DNA of 64,000 nt from Comamonas sp. BIGb0124 (GCF_003752175.1 NZ_RJVF01000009.1:124001-188000); one strand, 5' to 3'; positions 16,067 through 25,574 are shown, numbered from the stretch's first letter. Translations and numbers: made by a program. Notes: generated by a model not told the origin, from the sequence alone.

Positions 16067-16774
16067 ATGAACCACGACGACCCGCTGCCCTCGCTCAGCA
16101 ACCAGGCCTATGTGCAGGTGATGAACCTGATCGCGAGCGGCGGCTACGGCCCTCACGCGCGGCTTCCCAGCGAAGACCGGATGGCGTTGGCCGCAGGCGT
16201 CTCGCGGCCGGTTCTGCGGCAGGCGCTGGAGCGCCTGCGGGCCGAGGACCGGATCTACTCCCGCAAGGGATCGGGGCATTACGTGAGCGACGTGGCGAGC
16301 CAGAAACCGGCGGTGCCCTTCGGCGCCTTGTCGAGCATTGCCGATGTCCGCGACTTTCTGCGTTTCAGGGTCAACATCGAGGTCGAAAGCGCGGCGCTGG
16401 CGGCGCAGGCCAACCAGGAGTCGCATGTCCAGATCAAGATGGCCCACCAGCGCATGAGTGCTGCGGTGGCCAGCCATCGGTCGGGCATCGAGGAAGACCT
16501 GGCTTTCCACATCGCGGTGGCCCGGGCGAGCGGCAACCGGTTCTACGTGCTGACCATGGAAGCGCTGGCCGAGCAGATGCGTTTCAGCGTGCAGTTGATC
16601 CGCGATCTGTCCGGGCGGCCTTCGGCCGGCAGAACGACCGCGGTGCTGGACGAGCACGCGGCGATCGAAGCCGCCATCGCGGCCCGCGATCCCCAGCGCG
16701 CCCGCCAGGCCATGGAGGCGCATCTGTTGGGCGGGATCGACCGGCTGTTCGGCACGGTGCTGACCGGCGTTTAG
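16067..16774 (+). CDS. GntR-family transcriptional regulator (FadR/FCD subfamily)
   Basis: 235 residues. Winged helix-turn-helix at ~13-75 (ARLPSEDRMALAAGVSRP is the recognition region) and a helical FCD effector domain (~95-225) with the metal/ligand-type residues LAFHIAVARAS and LDEHAAIEAAI. No clear Shine-Dalgarno precedes the ATG at 16067. Two inverted repeats lie upstream. It is convergent with the ankyrin gene. The likely targets are itself and the aldolase/dehydrogenase genes at 12172-14991, but the latter is only proximity. Confidence 0.88.
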   Translation: MNHDDPLPSLSNQAYVQVMNLIASGGYGPHARLPSEDRMALAAGVSRPVLRQALERLRAEDRIYSRKGSGHYVSDVASQKPAVPFGALSSIADVRDFLRFRVNIEVESAALAAQANQESHVQIKMAHQRMSAAVASHRSGIEEDLAFHIAVARASGNRFYVLTMEALAEQMRFSVQLIRDLSGRPSAGRTTAVLDEHAAIEAAIAARDPQRARQAMEAHLLGGIDRLFGTVLTGV

Positions 16775-16820
16775 CGTCGACGGGCGGCGGCGGGCAGCGC
16801 CGGCGTGCAGCGGATGTCGG

Positions 16821-18557
16821 TCAGTGGCCTCGCGCGCCGGCCGCCAGCAAAAAGTCGGCGACGTCGTCGGCGAACCGCATGCGCCGCCCCTGATGAAGCA
16901 CGGTCTGCGCATCCTGCGGATCGGGCTGTGCACCGGGCATGCCGTGGTCGACCAGGGCCTGGGCACAGCCCAGCCAGTCGCCGCCGCCATGCGCATCGGG
17001 CCGGTCGAACACGTCGGCGGCGTCCGTGTCGTCCGGTCCAGCCGAGTCGTCCGGCCGATCGTTTGCGACATTGCACGAGGCCCACGACAGCGTGCCGCTG
17101 CAGTCGTCGTCGTAAGCATGCCGCTCGGTCCAGCGTGCGCCGTGTTCGAGCAGCAGCCGGGTCATCGCCGCATCGCCGCGGAACACGGCCTGGTTCAGGG
17201 CCGAAGCCGACCAATCGCCGCCGGCCACGGCGATGGGCCAGCCCAGCCTGGCCATGCAGGCCACCGCTTCTCTGCATCCCTGCGCAGCCAGTTCGGGCAG
17301 CAGGCGCAGGTGGGGCGGCGACAGGCTGTGCGGCAGGTCGGGGTGGCGCTCTTGCCATTGGCGGGCAGTGGCTTCGTCGCCTCGCGCGCAGGCCGCCAGG
17401 AAACGCTGGACAGGCGTGTCCTGGGGATGAATCCCGGCCTGCTCGAGCCGGCGGGCGATCTCGGGCAGGCCGAAGTTCAGGGCCAGGGTGGCCGCATCCG
17501 TGCCGTCTGCCGTGCGCACGGCCGGATCGGCGCCGGCCTTCAGCAAGGCCTCGATGTGGGCGGCGGACCGGCGTCGCCGGATGGCCCACAGCAGCGGGTG
17601 GCCCCAGGCCGTGGCGGCCGATTCGCCGGGCGGGGCCTCGTTGGGATCGGCGCCGTGGGCCAGCAGCGCATTCAGCACGTCGAGGCGGTCCAGATCGAGC
17701 ACCCGGTACAGCGCATGGGTGCCGGCGATGCGGGCGCCCGCTTCGAGCAGCCGTTGCGTGCAGGCCGGGCTTTCCAGCGCGTGATACAGCGATTCGCCGT
17801 CGTTTGGATTGGCACCGGCCTGCAGCAGGCGCTGCGTGAGCTGCGCATCCCGGTTCCGGCCCGCCGCGCCGTACAGCGCGGACAGCCGGTGTTGGTCCGA
17901 CGGCGTCTGCAGGGAGTCGGGCGGCCAGCGGCTGCCGATGCCGGCATCGGGATCGGCCCCGGCATCGAGCAGCCATTGTGCGCAGGCCCGCAGGCGGTCG
18001 CGGAAGCCGGGCAGGCGCAGCAGGCTGGAGTGCGTCACGGCGACCAGCGGCGGCAGCGCCAGCGGTCCGCCGGCCCGATGCAGCCAGCCCGGGTCGTCGG
18101 CCACGGCACGCGCGAGCCGTGCGAGGTCACCGGTCGCGCAGGCCAGCCAGGGATCGTCGTCGTGCCCATCAGCGGATGGGCCGGACGATTCCAGCAGGCG
18201 TGCCGCGACAGCGGGCTGGGGACTTTGCATGCCGCCGGTCACATCGCCCGCATACACCAGCCGGTACCACTGGCGGCGAGCCTCGGTGGGATCGGCCGCC
18301 TGCGCCAGGCGGGCCTCGACAAAACCCATCAGGTCGGTCCAACGGGCCAATCCATGCTCGCGGGCCAGGCACGACTGCGCGTCGTGCAGGCGCAGATCGA
18401 GGGCAGCCAGGGTCTTGTCCGTGGCGCCGCGCGCAGCGGGCAGGTGGGTGCGGAAGCGGTCGAGGGCTTCGGGGTGGCCGCGCCGGTAGTCGGCCAGCAG
18501 TTGTTTGGCCTGTTTCCGGAGATGGTCGGGATCGGGACGGGCGGGAATGCGTTTCAC
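16821..18557 (-). CDS. Ankyrin-repeat protein
   Basis: 578 residues from a GTG at 18557, chosen because GGAGG lies just upstream (18564-18568) and the conserved N-terminus begins there; the frame is open further upstream without support. The N-terminal ~90 residues (DPDHLRKQAKQLLADYRRGH, then LRLHDAQSCLAREHGLARW) form a module common at the front of proteobacterial ankyrin proteins. The rest consists of ankyrin-type repeats with phrases such as LLQAGANPNDGES, LLAHGADPNEA and LLKAGADPAVRTADGT. No signal peptide; likely a cytoplasmic protein-binding scaffold of unknown partner. Overlapping antisense frames are compositional shadows. Confidence 0.85.
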   Translation of the reverse strand: MKRIPARPDPDHLRKQAKQLLADYRRGHPEALDRFRTHLPAARGATDKTLAALDLRLHDAQSCLAREHGLARWTDLMGFVEARLAQAADPTEARRQWYRLVYAGDVTGGMQSPQPAVAARLLESSGPSADGHDDDPWLACATGDLARLARAVADDPGWLHRAGGPLALPPLVAVTHSSLLRLPGFRDRLRACAQWLLDAGADPDAGIGSRWPPDSLQTPSDQHRLSALYGAAGRNRDAQLTQRLLQAGANPNDGESLYHALESPACTQRLLEAGARIAGTHALYRVLDLDRLDVLNALLAHGADPNEAPPGESAATAWGHPLLWAIRRRRSAAHIEALLKAGADPAVRTADGTDAATLALNFGLPEIARRLEQAGIHPQDTPVQRFLAACARGDEATARQWQERHPDLPHSLSPPHLRLLPELAAQGCREAVACMARLGWPIAVAGGDWSASALNQAVFRGDAAMTRLLLEHGARWTERHAYDDDCSGTLSWASCNVANDRPDDSAGPDDTDAADVFDRPDAHGGGDWLGCAQALVDHGMPGAQPDPQDAQTVLHQGRRMRFADDVADFLLAAGARGH

Positions 18558-18758
18558 GGGGAACCTCCATGCATGGATGCCGAGGGTCCGCAAATCCGGC
18601 AGCACAAAGGCTGGTGAACAGGCAAGAAAAGACAGGCAAGTGGGCTCGACCCTTCCCGCGGACCCGGGGGCGGCTTGTTCCGCACAGGTCCGCATGTTAC
18701 ACGCGGCCGTGGCCTGCCGAAGGTCTCGCGCGGCGGCGAGGCCCGGCTGCTGGCGGAA

Positions 18759-19868
18759 TCAGGCGATGTGAGCCCAGCACGAAGAGCAGCCCATCTGCTG
18801 CAGCTCGTTTTCGACGAAGCCCCGCAGCGCGGACTGGGCAACGAGCCGTTGCCGGGCCTGAGCGAAAAACGCCGCCCTGTGCGCCATCAGCTCGCCATGT
18901 GCGCGGCGGATGGCCTCGTCGATGTCGGGATCGGGATGCGAAGGGGGGGCCGTGATCGGGAGAATCTCGATCACGGGCGGGGCCGGGGGGCCGGCTCCGT
19001 CGGGCCGGCTCGACAGGGCTTTTTCAAGGTCTGCGCGGGCCTGGAGATACAGCGCGCGGTGTTCGTCGCTCTGCGCGCAGAACTGCTCTGACTGGAGCCT
19101 GGATTCGGCATTCCGGAAAGCGCATTCGATGGCCGTCCGTTCGGCATGGAAAGCCCGTTTGCCCTCGCTGCCGGCCTGCTGCACGGCCGCCTGCCGGGAG
19201 ACGTTCGCGCCGATGTCCGCCACGGTCTTGTTGATCGACGCGAAGATCTGGGACAGCGAGCGCACCGCCGTTTCGGCCGGCTGCGGGCGCGGACCCGGCG
19301 TGGCAGCCGGACTGCGACCCGCCGCCCGGGCCGAGCGCACATCCGCCACGGCCTTGCCGGGGTTCGAGAAGACGACCCGGGCGGGAATGCGCAACACGCG
19401 GTAGCCGCGCGCCTGGAGCACGCGATCGCGTTCCTGGTCCCGGGCCACGGCTTCCGGCGACGAGTGGTAGGCCGCACCGTCGATTTCAACCACCAGCCAG
19501 TCGTCGACCAGAAAATCGACACGGTAGGGTTTCATCACGACCTGCAGATCCAGCGTCAGCCCCGAGCCTCTCAGAACCCCCTTGTCGGCAACCAGTCCGA
19601 ACGCGCCGATCATGGCCTCCAGAAAAGCGGTCTCGGCCGGCGATTCGCACAGGGGCAGGTAGTAGCTTTTCCAGTTCGGATCGGCCGCGGTGGCCGTATG
19701 GCGGCGGACGAACCAGGCGTCCGATTCGGGCTCCGGTGGCCGGCGCAGATCTGCGACGAGCGCCCATCCGACCAGCGCAGCCAGCAGGAACAGCAGGGGG
19801 AACACCAGACCGCCCAGCCCGAGCAGGACCGTCAGGATGGCGCGGAAGGCGATGTTGTTGGGTGTCAT
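18759..19868 (-). CDS. DUF559-domain (PD-(D/E)xK-like) protein with N-terminal membrane helices
   Basis: 369 residues from the ATG at 19868. An N-terminal hydrophobic segment (~6-38, ILTVLLGLGGLVFPLLFLL and onward) probably anchors it in the membrane as one or two helices. A DUF559-like nuclease fold follows (~100-175): 'YRVDFLVDDWLVVEIDGAAYH' in outline provides the Asp and Glu-x-Asp expected of the PD-(D/E)xK core, then RDQERDRVLQARGYRVLRI. The C-terminal half is charged and probably helical. DUF559 proteins are usually small and soluble, so the membrane anchor is unusual. Function unknown; no restriction or toxin partner is adjacent. Confidence 0.75.
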   Translation of the reverse strand: MTPNNIAFRAILTVLLGLGGLVFPLLFLLAALVGWALVADLRRPPEPESDAWFVRRHTATAADPNWKSYYLPLCESPAETAFLEAMIGAFGLVADKGVLRGSGLTLDLQVVMKPYRVDFLVDDWLVVEIDGAAYHSSPEAVARDQERDRVLQARGYRVLRIPARVVFSNPGKAVADVRSARAAGRSPAATPGPRPQPAETAVRSLSQIFASINKTVADIGANVSRQAAVQQAGSEGKRAFHAERTAIECAFRNAESRLQSEQFCAQSDEHRALYLQARADLEKALSSRPDGAGPPAPPVIEILPITAPPSHPDPDIDEAIRRAHGELMAHRAAFFAQARQRLVAQSALRGFVENELQQMGCSSCWAHIA

Positions 19869-19986
19869 GGAGGAATGGGTGCGCCGGGGCAGGGCCGAGT
19901 GTAGCGAGCTTGCCGCCCGGCTGCCGCGGCCCTTATCCACAGGCGCGGCCGGTTTTTGTCCTGTGGATAAAGATGGGGCGGCCGGC

Positions 19987-20883
19987 TCAGTCCGGCGCGG
20001 CCGGCGGTGCCTGGCGCCCGAAGGCCTGTTCGACCATCCGCACGAAATCGTGGACCGGCGCGGGCTGCAGCCGGCTGGCGCGTTGCAGCAGGCCGATGTC
20101 CCGATAGAAGGTGCGGGGACCGAGGTCGATGGCGCGCACCCCGGCTGGCCAGTCTGTACGGCTGTGCGTCTGGGGCACGAGCGCGGCCCCCACGCCCCGG
20201 GCGACCAGTTCGATCATGGCGTCGATCTCGTCGATCTCGATGCATTCGCGCACGGTCAGCCGCGCATCGCGCAGGAAACGTTCTACCAGCCGGCCGCCGA
20301 ACGACGAACGGTCGTAGCGGACGAAGGGCAGCGTTTCCAGCGCCTGCCGCCAGTCCGGCTCGCTGCACGCCTGCGGCACCAGCAGGCGAAAAGGCTCGTG
20401 CGACAGCGTGGTCCAGCGCAGGTCGGCCTGCAGCGCGAACGCGGGGCGGATCAGGATCGCCATGTCGAGGTCGCCCGCATCGACCAGGTTGAGCAAGCCG
20501 AACGACACACCCGGCACGATGTGGCTGCGGTAGTTGCCGTGGCGCCGGTGAAAGTCGGCCAGCACCCCGGTCAGCACGGTGGTCTGGACCGAGGCGATGG
20601 CGCCGATGGCCACGGTGCCGCCCGGCTGTTCGGCACGGCGCCGCCGGTCGCCCATTTCCTCGTACAGGCGCACCAGTTCCTGGGCCTGCATCAAGGCTTC
20701 CTGGCCCTGCCGGTTGAGCTGGGCCGAGCGGCCGGTGCGGTCGAACAGGCTGTAGCCCAGGTGTTCTTCGAGGCGCTGGATCTGGGCGCTCACGGCGGCC
20801 TGCGTGAGTCCGATCTTCTGGCCCGCGCCGGCAAACGTCCCTTCTTGGGCCACGGCCACGAAGGTCTTGAGTTGGCGGATCAT
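19987..20883 (-). CDS. LysR-family transcriptional regulator
   Basis: 298 residues from the ATG at 20883; a TTG three codons upstream also stays in frame. N-terminal LysR helix-turn-helix at ~1-60 (FVAVAQEGTFAGAGQKIGLTQAAVSAQIQ in outline) and a periplasmic-binding-like effector domain (~90-290). Divergent from the VOC-family gene with a 173-bp, AT-rich shared promoter gap, the standard arrangement for a LysR regulator and its target. Confidence 0.9.
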   Translation of the reverse strand: MIRQLKTFVAVAQEGTFAGAGQKIGLTQAAVSAQIQRLEEHLGYSLFDRTGRSAQLNRQGQEALMQAQELVRLYEEMGDRRRRAEQPGGTVAIGAIASVQTTVLTGVLADFHRRHGNYRSHIVPGVSFGLLNLVDAGDLDMAILIRPAFALQADLRWTTLSHEPFRLLVPQACSEPDWRQALETLPFVRYDRSSFGGRLVERFLRDARLTVRECIEIDEIDAMIELVARGVGAALVPQTHSRTDWPAGVRAIDLGPRTFYRDIGLLQRASRLQPAPVHDFVRMVEQAFGRQAPPAAPD

Positions 20884-21056
20884 GAATGACAAATAAAAGT
20901 GATGCTCGCCACAAATATATATTGATTTTATTTTTCATTCGATGTTTCTAGACTTCGGGCATCGGCTGCCGCATTCACTGTGCACCGCCGAGCGTTCCGC
21001 CTTCCTTTCCTTCCTTTTCCCGCGCGGCAGAGCGTTGCCTGCGCCCCGGAGTCCCC

Positions 21057-21500
21057 ATGATCGAAATCAAGACCAACCCCACCCTGATGTCTCCTTTCCA
21101 CCTGGCTTTCCCGGTCGATGACCTGACCCGTGCCCGTGCCTTCTACGGCGAGTTGCTGGGCTGCCCGGAAGGCCGCAGTTCGGACGAATGGATCGATTTC
21201 AACTTCTACGGTCACCAGATCGTGGCCCATCTGGCCCCCGGCGAATGCGGCGGGGACCGGCGCAACACGGTCGACGGCCACGGCGTTCCGGTGCGCCATT
21301 TCGGCATCGTGCTGCCCATGGCCGACTGGGAAGCCATGGCCGCCCGCCTGCGCGAGCGGGAGGTGGCCTTCGTGATCGAGCCGTACATCCGGTTCAAGGG
21401 CGAAGTGGGCGAGCAGGCCACGATGTTTTTCCTGGATCCGGCCGGCAATGCGCTCGAAATCAAGGCCTTTGCCAACATCGACCGCCTGTTCGCCAAGTAA
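21057..21500 (+). CDS. VOC-family (glyoxalase/dioxygenase fold) protein
   Basis: 147 residues. Two beta-alpha-beta-beta-beta modules: the first begins [22 protein letters not shown], the second holds [12 protein letters not shown], and the end [15 protein letters not shown] is a typical VOC metal-ligand segment (Glu in LEIK; His15 in the first strand). Probably a metal-dependent lyase or dioxygenase acting on a small molecule; substrate unknown. It is divergent from a LysR regulator that probably controls it. Confidence 0.85.
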   Translation: MIEIKTNPTLMSPFHLAFPVDDLTRARAFYGELLGCPEGRSSDEWIDFNFYGHQIVAHLAPGECGGDRRNTVDGHGVPVRHFGIVLPMADWEAMAARLREREVAFVIEPYIRFKGEVGEQATMFFLDPAGNALEIKAFANIDRLFAK

Positions 21501-21575
21501 GCCTGCCAGGCCGCTGCGTCGCGGCTTGCGTGCGGCGTCGTGCCGCCGGTTTTCGGGTTCTGGCCGGGTCGGGAT

Positions 21576-21595
21576 GACCGCGGCCTGCCGCGGTC
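21576..21595. terminator. Hairpin between VOC gene and glyQ (possible terminator)
   Basis: GACCGCGG and CCGCGGTC form a perfect 8-bp stem with a CCTG loop. There is no T-run after it, so it is a weak terminator candidate at best. A TAAAAT hexamer at ~21609 could be the -10 element of the following glyQ promoter. Confidence 0.35.
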
Positions 21596-21720
21596 GCCTC
21601 CTGCGCCCGTAAAATCAGCCTGTTGCGTCCAGTCCCCGGTTGCCGGGGTGGCGCTTTGTCGTTGATCCCTTCATACCCGAGAACCGACGGGCGTGGTCCA
21701 GTGCCGCGCGCGGCACAAGC

Positions 21721-22659
21721 ATGTTGACCTTCCAGCAAATCATCCTGAAACTGCAGTCGTACTGGGCCGACCAGGGCTGCGCGCTGTTGCAGCCCTATGA
21801 CATGGAGGTCGGCGCGGGCACCTCGCACACCGCCACCTTCCTGCGGGCCATCGGCCCCGAGCCGTGGAAAGCCGCCTATGTGCAGCCCAGCCGCCGCCCC
21901 AAGGACGGCCGTTTCGGCGAGAACCCCAACCGCCTGCAGCACTACTACCAGTTCCAGGTGGTGCTCAAGCCCGCACCCGACAACATCCTCGAGCTCTACC
22001 TCGGCAGCCTCGAAGCCCTGGGCTTCGACCTCAAGAAGAACGACATCCGTTTTGTCGAGGACGATTGGGAAAACCCCACGCTGGGCGCCTGGGGCCTGGG
22101 CTGGGAAGTCTGGCTCAACGGCATGGAGGTGACGCAGTTCACCTATTTCCAGCAGGTCGGCGGCATCGACTGCAAGCCTGCCACCGGCGAGATCACCTAC
22201 GGGCTCGAGCGCCTGGCCATGTACCTGCAGGGTGTCGACAACGTCTACAACCTGACCTGGACCGACGGTCTGAGCTACGGCGACGTCTACCACCAGAACG
22301 AAGTCGAACAGTCGACCTACAACTTCGAGCATTCGGATGCGGACTTCCTGTTCACGGCCTTTGCCGCCCACGAAAAGCAGGCCCAGCACCTGATGGGCGA
22401 ACAACTGGCCCTGCCCGCCTACGAGCAGGTGCTCAAGGCCGCCCACAGCTTCAACCTGCTGGATGCGCGCGGCGCCATCTCGGTCACCGAGCGGGCCGCC
22501 TACATCGGCCGTATCCGCAACCTCGCGCGCGCCGTGGCCCGCAGCTACCTCGACAGCCGGGCCCGCCTGGGCTTCCCCATGGCGCCGCGCGCCTGGGCCG
22601 ATGAAGTCCTGGCCGACATCGCCCGCGCCGCCGAGCAGCAGAGCAAGAAGGCTGCCTGA
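21721..22659 (+). CDS. glyQ: Glycine--tRNA ligase alpha subunit
   Basis: 312 residues, the usual size. The N-terminus [20 protein letters not shown] and the later [13 protein letters not shown] and QVGGIDC segments are diagnostic of bacterial GlyQ, the catalytic (aminoacylating) subunit of the alpha2-beta2 enzyme. The start at 21721 is chosen because it matches the conserved N-terminus; the frame is open 27 codons further upstream. Followed by glyS 75 bases downstream. Confidence 0.98.
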   Translation: MLTFQQIILKLQSYWADQGCALLQPYDMEVGAGTSHTATFLRAIGPEPWKAAYVQPSRRPKDGRFGENPNRLQHYYQFQVVLKPAPDNILELYLGSLEALGFDLKKNDIRFVEDDWENPTLGAWGLGWEVWLNGMEVTQFTYFQQVGGIDCKPATGEITYGLERLAMYLQGVDNVYNLTWTDGLSYGDVYHQNEVEQSTYNFEHSDADFLFTAFAAHEKQAQHLMGEQLALPAYEQVLKAAHSFNLLDARGAISVTERAAYIGRIRNLARAVARSYLDSRARLGFPMAPRAWADEVLADIARAAEQQSKKAA

Positions 22660-22734
22660 ACCCGTCCCACGCATCCACAGGGCCCTGGCCGCGACTGCCT
22701 CTGCAGGCGCCAGGGTCCACGAAGACATCACAAC

Positions 22735-24870
22735 ATGACTGATTCCAATCTGCTGGTCGAACTCTTTGTCGAGGAACTGCCACCCAAGGCGCTGCGCAAG
22801 CTCGGCGACGCCTTTGCGGGCGTGCTGTTCGAACAACTCAAGGCGCAGGGCCTGACCGGCGCCGACTCGCGCCTGACGGCCTATGCCTCGCCGCGCCGGC
22901 TGGCCGCCCACATCACCGAAGTCGCCAGCCAGGCGGCCGACAAGGCCGTGTCGCAGAAACTCATGCCGGTGGCCGTGGGCCTCGACGCGGCGGGTGCGCC
23001 CAGCGCGGCGCTGCTCAAGAAGCTGGCCGCCATCGGTGCCGACGCCGGTGCTGCCGCCGGCCTGCGCCGCGAAGGCGAGGGCAAGGCCGAAGCGCTCTAT
23101 TACGACCACACGGTCAAGGGCGCGACGCTGTCCGACGGTCTGCAGAAGGCGCTCGACGAAGCCATCGCCCGGCTGCCCATTCCCAAGGTCATGACCTACC
23201 AGCTGGCCGACGGCTGGAGCAGCGTGAACTTCGTGCGTCCGGCGCACAACCTGGTGGCCGTGCACGGCACCGAAGTGCTGCTCAGCGTGGGCGCGCTGGG
23301 CCTGAAGGCCAACAACCACACCCATGGCCACCGCTTCGAGGCGCTGGTCGATCCGATCGTGCTGCGCAGCGCCGACGACTACGCCGAGCAGTTGCGCGAG
23401 CAGGGCGCGGTGATTGCCGGCTTCGACGAACGTCGTGCCGACATCGTGCGCCAGCTGCAGGCGGCCGCCGAGCGGGTGGGCGGCGGCGTGCGTCCCATCG
23501 ACGACGATGCGCTGCTCGACGAAGTCACCGCTCTGGTCGAGCGTCCCAACGTGCTGGTCTGCCAGTTCGAGAAGGAATTCCTCGATGTGCCCCAGGAATG
23601 CCTGATCCTGACCATGAAGGCCAACCAGAAGTATTTCCCGCTGCTCGACGTGGAGGGCCGCCTGACCCACCAGTTCCTGGTGGTCAGCAACATCAGCCCG
23701 GGCGATGCCAGCGCAGTGACCGGCGGCAACGAGCGGGTGATCCGCCCGCGTCTGGCCGACGCCAAGTTCTTCTACGACCAGGACCGCAAGAAGTCCCTCG
23801 CCGACCGTGTGCCCGGCCTGGCCAAAGTCGTCTATCACAACAAGCTGGGAACCCAGGGCGACCGGGTCGAGCGCGTGCGCGCGATTGCCCGCGCCATCGG
23901 CGCCCAGCTCGACAACGAAGCCCTGGCCGCAGGCGCCGACCTGGCCAGCCAGCTCGCCAAGGCCGACCTGCTGACCGACATGGTGGGCGAGTTTCCCGAG
24001 CTGCAGGGCATCATGGGGGGCTACTACGCGCGTCACGACGGCCTGCCGGTCGAGGTCGCCGAAGCCATCGAAGACCACTACAAGCCTCGTTTTGCCGGCG
24101 ACGCCCTGCCGCGCAGCGATGTCGGTGCGGTCGCCGCGCTGGCCGACAAGCTCGAGACCCTGGCCGGCATGTTCGGCATCGGCAACCTGCCGACGGGCGA
24201 CAAGGATCCGTTCGCGCTGCGCCGCCATGCCCTGGGCGTGATCCGCATCCTGGCCGAGCAGCGCTCGTCCATCGAACTGGGCTGGTTGCTGCAGACCGCC
24301 TTCGGTGTGTTTGCCTCGCGCATTCCGGCCGATACCGTCTTCAACGATGCCAGTGCGCAACTGGCCGAATTCATCTACGACCGCCTGGCCGGCAGCCTGC
24401 GCGAGCAGGGCTACAGCGCACAGGAAGTCGAAGCCGTGCTGGCCCAGCGTCCCCAGCGCCTGGCCGAAGTGCAACTGCGCCTCGATGCCGTGCGTGCCTT
24501 TGCCGCACTGCCCGAAGCCGCCGCGCTGGCCGAAGCCAACAAGCGTGTGTCCAACATCCTGAAGAAGAACGGCGCCGAGCTGCTGGCCGATACACGCCCG
24601 ACGCTGGCCTTGCTGCAGGCGCCCGAAGAGATCGCCCTGCTGCAGGCGATGAACACGCTCTATCCGCAGTGCGAAGCCAAGCTGGCGGCCGGCGACTACA
24701 CCGGGCAGCTCCGGCTCGTGGCCAGCCTGCACCAGGCCGTCGATGCGTTCTTCCAGAACGTGATGGTGATGGCCGACGATCCGGTGCTGCGCCAGCAGCG
24801 CCTGGCCCTGCTGTCGGGCCTGCAATGGCACATGAGCCAGGTCGCGGATCTGTCGCGGCTGGCTGCCTGA
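22735..24870 (+). CDS. glyS: Glycine--tRNA ligase beta subunit
   Basis: 711 residues, close to the ~690 typical of GlyS. N-terminus NLLVELFVEELPPKALRKL is the family hallmark; the central segment (HGHRF, ~199-203) and C-terminal anticodon-binding region (RVSNILKKN, VMVMADDPVLRQQRLALL) are all present. It binds tRNA-Gly for the heterotetrameric enzyme and is co-transcribed with glyQ. Confidence 0.98.
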   Translation: MTDSNLLVELFVEELPPKALRKLGDAFAGVLFEQLKAQGLTGADSRLTAYASPRRLAAHITEVASQAADKAVSQKLMPVAVGLDAAGAPSAALLKKLAAIGADAGAAAGLRREGEGKAEALYYDHTVKGATLSDGLQKALDEAIARLPIPKVMTYQLADGWSSVNFVRPAHNLVAVHGTEVLLSVGALGLKANNHTHGHRFEALVDPIVLRSADDYAEQLREQGAVIAGFDERRADIVRQLQAAAERVGGGVRPIDDDALLDEVTALVERPNVLVCQFEKEFLDVPQECLILTMKANQKYFPLLDVEGRLTHQFLVVSNISPGDASAVTGGNERVIRPRLADAKFFYDQDRKKSLADRVPGLAKVVYHNKLGTQGDRVERVRAIARAIGAQLDNEALAAGADLASQLAKADLLTDMVGEFPELQGIMGGYYARHDGLPVEVAEAIEDHYKPRFAGDALPRSDVGAVAALADKLETLAGMFGIGNLPTGDKDPFALRRHALGVIRILAEQRSSIELGWLLQTAFGVFASRIPADTVFNDASAQLAEFIYDRLAGSLREQGYSAQEVEAVLAQRPQRLAEVQLRLDAVRAFAALPEAAALAEANKRVSNILKKNGAELLADTRPTLALLQAPEEIALLQAMNTLYPQCEAKLAAGDYTGQLRLVASLHQAVDAFFQNVMVMADDPVLRQQRLALLSGLQWHMSQVADLSRLAA

Positions 24871-24910
24871 CGGGCTGCCGCCCGCCTCAACCCGACCGGA
24901 CCTCCGCGCC

Positions 24911-25498
24911 ATGGCCAACTCCGCCCAGCTCATCATCGTCGCCAGCGACGGCACGCTCAATGCCGATGTGGAAAACGGCGTGCAGTCGCCCGACGACTGG
25001 CAGCCGCTGCCGGGCGCGCTCGAAGCCGTGGCGCGCCTGAACCAGGCGGGCTGGCGGGTGGTGGTGGTGACCAACCAGCCGGGGCTCGGCCGCGGGCTTT
25101 TTGGTGTCGACACGCTGCATGCCATCCACACCCGCATGCATCGCCTGGTGGGCGAGGCCGGCGGGCGCATCGAAGCCGTGTTCTTCTGTCCGCACAGTCC
25201 GACCGAGGCCTGCAACTGCCGCAAGCCCCGGCCCGGCCTGGCCCTGGGCGTGGCCGAGCGCTACGGCATTCCCCTGCAGGGCGTGCCCATGGTGGGCGAC
25301 TCGCTCGAGGACATCCAGGCCGCCGTGGCGGCAGGCTGCACGCCCCATCTGGTGCTCAGCGGCATGGCAGGCAGCGGCGCGGCGCCCGGCGGCGTGCTGC
25401 CTGCCGGCTGGCCCGAAGGCGTGGCCGTGCACCGCGATCTGGCCGCCTTCGCCGACGTGTTGCTGGCCGCCACGCCCCCTCCGGCGGCCGTCTCTTGA
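24911..25498 (+). CDS. gmhB: GmhB-like HAD phosphatase lacking the nucleophilic Asp
   Basis: 195 residues. By family, D-glycero-beta-D-manno-heptose-1,7-bisphosphate 7-phosphatase in LPS core heptose synthesis. Most motifs are intact: motif II Thr in VVVTNQPGLGRGLF, the zinc loop CPHSPTEACNCRKPRPGL (Cys, His, Cys, Cys), and motif IV MVGDSLEDIQAA. The first HAD motif, normally LDRDG, reads VASDGTLN: the nucleophile position is Ala11 (codon GCC at 24941) and only Asp13 remains. This would be expected to abolish normal phosphatase chemistry. It sits in the conserved glyQ-glyS-gmhB-plsC context, so gene identity is secure while activity is not. Confidence 0.88.
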   Translation: MANSAQLIIVASDGTLNADVENGVQSPDDWQPLPGALEAVARLNQAGWRVVVVTNQPGLGRGLFGVDTLHAIHTRMHRLVGEAGGRIEAVFFCPHSPTEACNCRKPRPGLALGVAERYGIPLQGVPMVGDSLEDIQAAVAAGCTPHLVLSGMAGSGAAPGGVLPAGWPEGVAVHRDLAAFADVLLAATPPPAAVS

Positions 25499-25516
25499 TC
25501 CGCTTTTCCCCTTCCC

Positions 25517-25541
25517 GGCCGGGTCTCGTCGAGACCCGGCC
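25517..25541. terminator. GC-rich hairpin after gmhB (possible terminator or attenuator)
   Basis: GGCCGGGTCTC and GAGACCCGGCC form a perfect 11-bp stem with a 3-base loop, 19 bases after the gmhB stop. No T-run follows (CCGTCC), so it may stall or attenuate rather than fully terminate; plsC starts 34 bases later. Confidence 0.45.
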
Positions 25542-25574
25542 CCGTCCTGACCCCAACGTCCGTTTGTCCTGATC

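Noticed and set aside
16824-18617. Plus-strand frame of ~600 codons opposite the ankyrin gene
   Set aside because: The minus-strand frame has clear ankyrin repeats and a GGAGG-GTG start; the plus-strand frame has no motif and is Gln/Arg/Gly-rich.
21460-25224. A ~1250-codon minus-strand open frame across glyQ, glyS and gmhB
   Set aside because: Overlaps three clear genes on the other strand and has shadow-like composition with no domain.
24911-25498. gmhB as a pseudogene
   Set aside because: The frame is full length, other catalytic and zinc motifs are intact and the neighbourhood is conserved; only the nucleophile is changed, so I treat it as an intact gene with altered or lost chemistry.
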